From: Magnetospirillum fulvum
GTDB lineage: Bacteria > Pseudomonadota > Alphaproteobacteria > Rhodospirillales > Magnetospirillaceae
Direction of reading: 5' to 3'
DNA: 64,000 bases
NCBI RefSeq assembly: GCF_900108475.1
Contig: NZ_FNWO01000009.1
Coordinates: forward strand, 1-64,000
Shown here: piece by piece, positions 25,701 to 33,900 of the stretch
How the letters are laid out: each line of letters opens with the position of its first letter
Numbering within the stretch: position 1 is the first letter of the stretch
Made by a program: the position numbers and the translations under genes
Notes under the pieces: model-generated
The model's database searches: none
What the model was told of the DNA's origin: nothing
Seen by the model: only the letters and a program-made list of their open reading frames with translations

Positions 25701-27947
25701 GGGCAGCTTCGGTACCGCCAGGGTCAGACCGGAAAAGGCGTCGCGGAACGAAGCCGCCGCGCCGTCCATCAACCGGGAGTGAAAGGCGCGGGTCACCGCC
25801 AGCCGGGCGCAGGGAAGGGACTCGGCGCGGCAGGTAGCCTCGGCGGTCTCGATCGCCGCGACTGGTCCGGACAGCACCGACTGGCCCGGCCCGTTGATCG
25901 CGGCCAGATCGAGATCGGGATGGCGGGAAAGGAACGCGCTCGCCCCGGCCTCGTCCAGACCCACCGCCAGCATCCCGCCCGGTGGTGTCGCCGCCATCAG
26001 CCGCCCGCGCCGGGACGCCAGCACCGCGCCCGCCTCGGGCGTCATCACCCCGGCGACGCAGGCCGCCGCCAGTTCGCCGATACTGTGCCCCAGCATCGCG
26101 GCGGGTACGATCCCAAGCTCCCGCCACAGCGCGGCCAGGGCGGTTTCCAACGCGAACAGCAGCGGCTGGACCGTCGCGGTGTCGGACAGAGCGTGGGCGA
26201 GAGCAGGATTCTCCCGCGCCCCGGGGGCGACGAAGGCGGTCAGGTCCGGCCCGCCATCGGCGGCGACAGCGGCGGCCATCCGGGCGAAGGCATCGCGAAA
26301 CACCGGGTGGGCGCGGTACAGTCCCTCGGCCAGTCCCGGATATTGGCTGCCCTGCCCGGCGAACAGAAAGGCGACCGACCGGCCCGGTCTGGCCCGGACG
26401 TGGCGGTCGCGCTCCAGCGCCCGCGCCAGCCCGGCCCGGTCGGCCACCAGTTCGGCACGGCGAAACGCCATCGCCTCGCGCCCGCTTTGAAGGGTGGCGG
26501 CGATCTCGTCCAGCGCGGCGGGCCGCTCGCTCGCTGCGTCGTCGCGCCACGCCGCCAGCCGGTGGGCGGTCTCGTCCAGAGCCTCGGCCGATGGAGCCGA
26601 CAGCGCGACCACCTGGACCCGGTTCGAGGCCCGGCGTGGCGGGGCCGGTGGGGCTTCCTCGACCACGACATGGACATTGTTGCCGCCGATCCCGAACGAA
26701 CTGATCCCGGCCCGGCGCGGACCGTCGGCGGCCAGCCACGGCGCGGTCGCATTCGCGACGAAGAACGGGCTGTCGTCCAGCCCCAGCGTGGGGTTGGGCG
26801 CGGTGAAATGCAGGCTGGGGACCAGATGGCGGTGGCGCAGGCACAGCACCGTCTTGATCAGTCCGGCGATTCCGGCGGCGGCGTCGGTATGGCCGATATT
26901 CGATTTGATCGAGCCCAGCGCGATCCGTCGTCCGCCGCCGCCCGACCCGAACACCCGTTTCAGGGCGCGGATCTCGATCGCGTCGCCCAGTTCGGTCGCG
27001 GTGCCGTGAGTCTCGATATAGCCCGCTTCGGCGGGGTCGAGTCCGGCGATGTCCCAGGCTTCGGCGATTGTCGCCGCCTGTCCGTCCGCCGACGGGGCGG
27101 TGAAGCCGACCTTGCCCGCGCCGTCGTTGCCGCTGGCGCTGCCGCGCAGGACGGCCAGGATCGGATCGCCCGCCGCCAGCGCATCCTCGAAGCGGCGCAG
27201 CACCACCAATCCGCAGCCATTGCCCGGCACCGTGCCCCCGGCCCGAACATCGAACGGGCGGCAGCGCCCGTCGGGCGACAGGATCATGCCGGGCTGGTAC
27301 AGATAGCCGACGGCATGGGGGACGCCGACGGTGACACCGCCCGCCAATGCGATGTCGGCCTCGCCCGCCAGCAGGCTCTGACTGGCGAGGTGGACCGCCA
27401 GCAGCGAGGTCGAGCAGGCGCTTTGCACCGTGATCGCGGGGCCGGTGCAATCGAGGGCATAGGCCGCCCGCGTCGCCAGGAAGTCGCCGCTGTTGAGGAT
27501 CATCGTCGCAAACGCCTGATCCGACGCCAGCACCGCGTGCGGTTCGAGGCAATGGTGCAGATAGGTGTTGATCCCGGCCCCGCAATACAGCCCGACCCGT
27601 CCCGCCCGGTGACGGGGGGCGAGACCGGCCTGTTCCAGCGCGTCCCACGCGGTTTCGAGGAACAATCGGTGCTGCGGGTCCATCCGCTCGGCTTCGGCGG
27701 CGGTCAGGCCGAACTGGAGCGGCGAAAAGCGGTCATAGCCGTCGAGAACCGCCGCCCGCCGCACATAGGCCGGGTTGCGCCACACCGCTTCGGGCACACC
27801 GGCGGCGATCAGAGCGGATTCGTCGAGATCGACGATTCCTTCTTGTCCCTCGGCCAGCAGCCGCCACAGGGCGGCGGCATCGTTGGCGCCGGGAAAACGG
27901 CAGGCGATGCCGATAACGGCGATTTCGTTTCCGCTATATCCGTTCAT
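22767..27947 (-). CDS. Type I polyketide synthase, final module KS-AT-KR-ACP-TE
   Basis: Last enzyme of the assembly line, 1726 residues. KS (1-430): Cys in SACSTSL (~177), His in ETHGTAT (~314) and NIGHTDAAAG, all intact. AT (~520-820): FAGQGSQYPG and GHSIGE with the active Ser (~620); RAFHS at the specificity position suggests malonyl-CoA. KR (~880-1340) with VTGGLGGVG for NADPH. The Ser and Tyr are kept (LCSSLG, GYEAACEF), but the position of the usual Asn in YxxxN is Cys, so reduction may be weak. No DH or ER domain fits in the available length. ACP Ser in GGHSLL (~1452). TE (~1500-1726): GLSMGG with the nucleophile (~1582) and GHHF near 1699, which would release the product by hydrolysis or cyclisation. 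GGGAG precedes ATG 27947; the start overlaps the NRPS stop by four bases. Confidence 0.93.
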   Translation of the reverse strand: MNGYSGNEIAVIGIACRFPGANDAAALWRLLAEGQEGIVDLDESALIAAGVPEAVWRNPAYVRRAAVLDGYDRFSPLQFGLTAAEAERMDPQHRLFLETAWDALEQAGLAPRHRAGRVGLYCGAGINTYLHHCLEPHAVLASDQAFATMILNSGDFLATRAAYALDCTGPAITVQSACSTSLLAVHLASQSLLAGEADIALAGGVTVGVPHAVGYLYQPGMILSPDGRCRPFDVRAGGTVPGNGCGLVVLRRFEDALAAGDPILAVLRGSASGNDGAGKVGFTAPSADGQAATIAEAWDIAGLDPAEAGYIETHGTATELGDAIEIRALKRVFGSGGGGRRIALGSIKSNIGHTDAAAGIAGLIKTVLCLRHRHLVPSLHFTAPNPTLGLDDSPFFVANATAPWLAADGPRRAGISSFGIGGNNVHVVVEEAPPAPPRRASNRVQVVALSAPSAEALDETAHRLAAWRDDAASERPAALDEIAATLQSGREAMAFRRAELVADRAGLARALERDRHVRARPGRSVAFLFAGQGSQYPGLAEGLYRAHPVFRDAFARMAAAVAADGGPDLTAFVAPGARENPALAHALSDTATVQPLLFALETALAALWRELGIVPAAMLGHSIGELAAACVAGVMTPEAGAVLASRRGRLMAATPPGGMLAVGLDEAGASAFLSRHPDLDLAAINGPGQSVLSGPVAAIETAEATCRAESLPCARLAVTRAFHSRLMDGAAASFRDAFSGLTLAVPKLPWLSNASGRWVEEAEATDPAYWCDLIRRPVRFGDGLAMLLAQPDTALLELGPADTLARMAKSHPAARAEQPVLSSQPAAGASAEAQAEEPLRALARLWESGVTVAWRSLHDDPPPRVALPATVFPRQRFWIDPPAPGAVAAPSAADTSALPPKRSDLDRWLHAPIWVEHLPAAAIGRENGPTAICLLGLDHPLGRALAARLGAMGCAVTGLSVADSAATDPDLWSRHLDRLAGPPPDLILDLMPLALAGESDPNPDRALDILLFAPMALTRSLAASARPPGRIVSVSLGGWSALGSEAVSPWPSLALAAAKILPLEFPDLPRELIDLDPALKGRWDRLATALLGALEAASSHALGQEPLTALRHGRVWRRDFAPLPASPLPPPLRQGGVYLVTGGLGGVGLALARHLAEHWQARLILLSRRDPPPPESWATLAGSSDPRQAHLGRELIAIAAKASALRLVAADVADPAALSAAIAAARSAFGTIHGCLHCAGLADYAGMVMRRERDATLAVLRPKLHGSLALLKALEPDRLDFVLLCSSLGTVLFPTKFGQIGYEAACEFQDGLAECRPDGRIVSVNWDDWTEAGMSVEAGDWLRERLGHDSEPLVGIDRGEGGAALERVLAAGRSRLALSVRDLSRLRVLAPSRHADTDGNARPSGTRLPRPDLDRPPTPPEGAVEQTLAELWAELLGLDSVGVEDDFFALGGHSLLAAALCGRIESAFATAFPPARLLGEPTVRGCARHLSPDTTASGSPLVTLRRGDRALSPLFLIHGSDGGALSFIHLASLLPASLPVLGLVSPGLEGGPPLTTIEAIAETYLDAILSRQPHGPYRLGGLSMGGVVAVEMARLLQLRGETVEPLLLIDSYAPTCPGMAQGFSADEVAEALRMTETLPTAHRRVIEANLRALYAYRPVLLDQSATLIKARTQALEITTAPDLGWDGIFARGLTIETVAGHHFTVMKPPFVAEVARTVAAILAASG

Positions 27948-30900
27948 GTCCGCTCCCTGCTGCGGCGCTGGCGCAGCGCGCTCAGTCTGTCTTGTCCATC
28001 TTGGCGGCTGCGGCTGGTCTCGGACGGGTCGGGCCGCGCCGCCGCCGTGCCGCCGCCCGATTCCAGCCGCGCCGCCAATTGGCGCACGGTGGGTAGGTCG
28101 AACAATTCAACGACGGTCAGGTCCGATCCCAGCGTCCGGTTCAGCGCCGAGCAGGTGCGCACCACCAACAGCGAATTGCCGCCCAGATCGAAGAAATTCT
28201 CGTCGGCGCCGATCTCGGGCAGCTCAAGCAATTCGGCCCACACCGCCGCGATCCGCTGTTCGAGCGGGGTGGCGGGGGGAACGCGGACGGTGCCGCCCGA
28301 ACGCGCTGCCGCTGGACGCGGCAGGGCGGCGACATCGATCTTGTTGTTGATCGTCAGCGGAAAAGCAGGCAGCACGATCAGATGGGCTGGAACCATATAG
28401 ACCGGCAGCGAGGCCCGGATATGGTCGATCAGCCGGGCCGGATCGGGTGCTGTGCCCTCCTGTCCGACGACATAGGCCAGCAGGCGGGGCGACTGGCCCG
28501 CGACGGTATCGACGACGATTGCCGCCTGGGCCACCTCGGGATCGCGGCGTAACACCGTCTCGATCTCGCCGGGCTCGATCCGATAGCCGCGAATCTTGAC
28601 CTGCTGATCGACCCGCCCGGCGAATTCGATGCTGCCGTCGGGACGCAGGCGGCCAAGGTCGCCGCTTTTATAGAAGGTCGCCCCCGGCACCGCCGAAAAC
28701 GGGTCGGGGAGGAATTTCTCGGCGGTCAGGTCGGGCCGGTTGAGATAGCCCCGCGTCACTCCGACCCCGCCGATATGGATTTCACCCACCGCGCCGATTG
28801 GGCAGGGGCGCAGCCGGTCGTCCAGCACGTACATCCGCATGTTGGGCAAGGCGAATCCCAGCGGCAGCGGACCGGAAAAATCGTGGCAGAGATGGGCGCT
28901 GCAACAAATCGTCGTCTCGCTCGGGCCATAGCCGTGGAAGAAACGCCGTCCCTCGCTCGCCCACCGTCCGGCCAGACGGTGCTCGCAGCCCTCGCCGCCG
29001 GTGATGATTGTGGCGAGGTCGGGCAGCTCTCCCGCCGCCGGGGGCGGCAGCACCGCCAGCGCCGAGGGGGTGAGAGTCATGTGGGTGACGCGGTGGCGGG
29101 CCAGGAAGGCGACCAGCGGCGGCCCGGGCAGCACCTCGCGCGGGCTGCCCATCGCCAGGGCGGCACCCGATCCCAGCGCCATCAGCATTTCCCAGGTGAA
29201 GGCGTCGAAGCTGAGCGAGAAGAATTGCAGCACCCGGCTGTCGGGGCCGACCCCGAAATGCTCGGTCTGGATCTGGGCCAGATTGGTCAGGCCGCGATGC
29301 AGCGTCAGCGATCCCTTTGGCCGCCCGGTCGAGCCCGAGGTGTAGACGATGAAAGCGACATTGTCGGGACCGGCGGCGCAGGGCGGTGGCGTCGCGGGCA
29401 GGGCGGCCAGGTCGTCGGATTCGTGGTCGAGCAGGATCGCGGCGCGGCCGCCGAGTGCGGGCATCCGCGGCAGCAGGTGGGACTGGGTCACCACCACCGG
29501 CGGGTTGGTGTCCTCGATCATCAGCGCCAGCCGGTCGGCGGGGTAATCCGGGTCGAGCGGCACATAGGCTCCCCCGGCCTTCAACACCCCCATCACCGCG
29601 ACGACCATCTCGGGCGAGCGGTCGAGCCACACCCCGACAAAGCTTTCCGGCCCCACCCCCAGCGCCTGGAGACGATGGGCCAGCCGGTTGGCGCGTTGGT
29701 CGAGATCGCGATAGGTCGTCACGCTGTCGCCGAACAGGATCGCGGCGGAATCAGGGCGGCGGGCGGCATGGGCCTCGAACAGGCCATGCCACGGTCCCTG
29801 CCAGGGCATGGCGCGGTCGGTGCCGCTCCACTGATCGAGTATCGTGCGCGTCTCGTCGTCGCTCAGCATCTCGATCGCGTCAAGCGGGCGATCGCCCTCC
29901 TCGCACAGCCGCAGCATCAGCGTCCGCAGATCGCAGAGCAGGCGACGGCAGCACGCGGGCTCGAACCGGGCCGGGTCATAGACCAGACCGAGCCGGATGT
30001 CGTCGGCTTCGGGGGCGGTGACCAGGGTCAGGCCGTAATCGGTCCGCTCGAACGCCTGGAAGTCGGACAGGCGGACGCCCGCGCCGTCCTCGGCCCCCAA
30101 CTCGCCCAGCGGATAGGTCTGGACCAGCACCAGCGAGTCGAACAATTGGGTGCCGGGCGGCAACGCGCTTTGGCGGGTCAGCAGGCCGAGATCGAGATGC
30201 CCGTGGGCCTCGCGCTGCGCCTGCCTGTCGCGCAACTCGGCCAGCCAGTCGGCGGCGGGGGTGTCGCGCGGGATGCGGACGCGAGCGGGCAGGGTGTTGA
30301 TGCTCGACCCGACGATCTTGTCCGCGCCGGGCAGATCGGATGGGCGGCCCGACACGGTGACGCCGAACAGCACGTCGCGGCCGCCGCCGTGACGCGACAG
30401 CAAAAGCGCCCAGGCTCCCTGGATCAGGCTGCTGAGCGTCAGGCCGCGACGGCGCAGCGCCGCCTGCACGGTGCGGCTCGCCGTCCGCCCCAGCAACAGC
30501 GAGTCCTGCGGCCAGCCATCGGGATCGCCTCCGCTTCCTGCCAGCGGCAGCGGGGTGGGGGTATCGAACCCGGCCAGATCGTCTTGCCAGAAGGCGAGCG
30601 AGTCCGTTTCGTCGCGGCGGGCGAGCCAGCCGACAATCGCGCCAAACGACGGGGCGGGAGACTCGTCCTCCGCCACCCGCCCCTCGGGATCAATCAGACG
30701 GCGGCGAACCTCGTCGAGCAGCAGCGGCAACGACCAGCCGTCGAGAATCAGATGATGGTTCGACCACAGCATCCGCCACGTCGTCTCGCCGGTCCGGCAC
30801 AGGGCCAGCCGCATCAGCGGGGCTTGGGTCAGATCGAACGGACGGGCGCGGTCCTCTTTCTGTAACCGGATCATCGCCGCGTCCTGCTCGGGTCCGCTTA

Positions 30901-33900
30901 AATCGCGCCAGTCGAGCAGGGTCACGGGCGGCACCACCCGGCGCCGCACCGCCTGAAGCGGCTCGGGCGGCCCGTCCCAGAAAAAGGCGCACCGCAGCGC
31001 GTCGTGGCGGGCGATGGCGCGTTCCCACGCGGTGCGGAAGCGTTCGGGCGTCACCGATCCGTCGCTGTCGATCCGGCAGGTGAATTGGTCGAAATAGGTG
31101 CCCGAGGATTCGTCGCGCAGGGTGTGGAACAGCATGCCGCGCTGCAACGGGGTCAGTGGGAACAGGTCGGTCAGCCCGCCGTCGCGAGCAAGGCGGTCGA
31201 GTTGGGCCGGGTCCAGTCCGGTCTGGTCGGCCAGCGGGAAATCGGCCGGAACCGGGCTGTCGTCGTCGGAGAGCGCGGCAAGGCGGACCAGGGCGACGGG
31301 CAGCCGTGCCGCCAGATCGGGGCCGAACCCGGCGGGCCAACGCGCAGGCGACAGGTCAAGCCGCAGCCGGACCCGGCCCGCGACGATCATCGCGTTGACC
31401 TCAAGCGGGTGGCTGAGCGGCTGGGGCGGCAGCAGCGGCGCGATTTGGTCGTCAAAGCCGATTCCGCGCGGCAGATCGCGGTCGAGCGCGCCCAGATAGT
31501 TGAACAGCAGATCGGCCGGGGCCAGGGCGTCGCGGCGGCGGACCAGGGCGGGATCGTCGCACAGCCGGACCAGCGCGAAATCGTCGGCGTGGTGGCGGGC
31601 GCGCCGTAGCGCCTGACGGGCGGCGGCCAGCGCGCGGGCCGCCGGATCGGAAGCGACGGCGGCGGCAAGGTCGAACCGCGCGGGGGTCATCGTGGTGAAC
31701 CAGCCGATGGTGCGCGACAGGTCGATCCCGGCGGGCAGATCGGGGGGGAGGTCGCGGCCATGTCCCTCGATCTCGACCAGCCAGGAGTGCCGGTCGAGCG
31801 ATTGGGCCAGGGCCAGCCCCAGCCCGGCCAGCAGCCATTCGTCGGGACGACGCATTCCTGCGGCCAGCTCAAGGCTCAACTCGACCGTCTCTGTCTTTCC
31901 GTTGCCGTCTTCGCTTGACCGCGCCAGCGGCGACAGCCCCGCCGCCTGCCGTTCGGCAAGGGCCAGGGCGGTCTTCGCAGCGGGCGTTCGCGCCGCCTCG
32001 GCCAGCCGGGCGGCAATCGCGGCGACCGAGACCGTCTTGGGCGGCAGCGAGGCGGCCTCGTCCTCCGTCTCGATCAGCCGGGCCAGATCCTCGACCAGGA
32101 TGCCCCACGACACCGCGTCGATGGCGAGATGATGGGCCTGAAGCACCAGCCGGTCGGGGGCGGTGCGGATCAGACGGAGCAGCGGTCCGGCGGCAAGGTC
32201 GAACGGCGCGGCCAGCGCTTCGGCCAGACCGGCGGCGTCGGGTTCGATCAGGACGGCCCGGGCTTCGGCCGGATCGACCGGGCGCAGCCGGAAGCGGCCG
32301 TCGGCCGCCAGGGTCAGCCGCAGCATGTCGTGATGGCGAAGCAAGGCCAGGACGACGCGGCGCAGCGTCGCGGTTTCGACCGGGGCGGGGAGGGTCAGGG
32401 CCAGACTCATCGTCAGCCCGTCGCGCAGCGGCGCGGGCTGATCGCGCAGCCACGCCATGATCGGTAAGGGCGCGATTTCGCCGGTGATCTCGCTCTGCTC
32501 GGCGGCGATTCCGCCGTCCGACCGCGCCCGTTCGGCCAGTTCGGCCAGGGTGCGGGCCTGGAACAGATCGCGCGGCGACAGGGCCAGTCCCGCCCGCGCC
32601 GCCAGCGACACCACCCGCAACGCCAGGATCGAGTCTCCACCCAGTCGGAAGAAATTGTCGTCCTGGCCGATGTGGGGAACAGCCAGGACGCGGGCCCAGA
32701 TTGCGGCGAGCAGGCTTTGTGTTCCGGGTTGCGGCGGTGCGCTTGTGCCCGGATGTTCGGTCGCGTCCTCGCCCTCGGCGGCCCCCTCGGCCAGCGTGGC
32801 GGCGGCGGGCAGATCGGGCTTGCCGTTGGCAAAGCGGGGTAGGCGCTCGACGATCCGGATCGCGTCGGGCAGCAGGTGGGCGGGCAGACGCGCGGCCAGC
32901 GCCCGGCGCATCTCCTCGGGATCGGGATGGGCGCCCTCGGCGGCTTCGACCAGGGCGACGAGACGGCCTCCGGCCCCGGTCACCACCACCGTCAGCGCGA
33001 TCCCGCCCAGGGCCAGCAAGGCGGCTTCGATCTCGCCCGGCTCGATCCGGAAACCGCGCCGCTTGATCTGGCGGTCGGCGCGCCCCTCGAACAACAGAAC
33101 GGCGGGGCCGTCCTCGCTCTGGGGCCGCAGCCGGGCACGGTCGCCGGTGCGGTAGAGACGCTGGCCGGGCCGTGCCGGATCGGGGCCGAACGGATCGGGG
33201 CCGAACGGGTCGGGATCGACCGGGTCGAGATAGCCGAGCGCCAGACCCGGCCCGCCCAGATACAGTTCGCCGACAGAGCCGGGCGGCACCGTCTGGCCGC
33301 GCGAGTCGAGCAGGAAGACGACGACGCCCGGGATCGGACGGCCAAGCGGCAGCGGCCCGGCGGCGGCGGGGCCGTCGCGGTCGGGATCGTAGAAGGTCGC
33401 GGTGACGGTCGCTTCGGACGGGCCGTACCCGCTCAGCACCCGACGCGCCCCTCCCGGCAGCCGCGACCAAGCCCGCAGGGTGGCGGGATCGACCGCCTCG
33501 CTGCCGGTGACGAGCAGGCGCAGCGCGGACGGCACCGCCAGCCGGTTTTCGTCGAGATGGGTGGTCCAGGCATCCCAGAAGCGGGCGGGCAGATTGGCGA
33601 GGGCGACCGCTTCGGTCTCCAGCAGGTCGGTGAACGCCGCGAGCGAATCTCGCGCCGGATCGGGGCAGATCACCACCCGGCCGCCCCGGACCAGGGTCGG
33701 CCACACTTCCTCCATCGCGACGTCAAAGCCGGGCGAGGCGAACTGAAGCACCGCTTCGCCTGCTTCGAGCCCGAACAGGTCGGCGGTGCTTTCGGCGTGA
33801 AAGGCCAGCGCGGCGTGGGAAATCCGGATTCCCTTCGGCTGTCCGGTCGAGCCCGAGGTGAACACGACATAGGCTTCGTCATCGGGAGCTGGGTCGAGGT

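Noticed and set aside
24636-28400. Very long open frame of about 1250 codons on the plus strand, opposite the PKS and NRPS genes
   Set aside because: It is antisense to strongly supported PKS/NRPS domains. Its predicted protein is Arg/Gly/Gln-rich with no family motif, a typical by-product of high-GC coding sequence.
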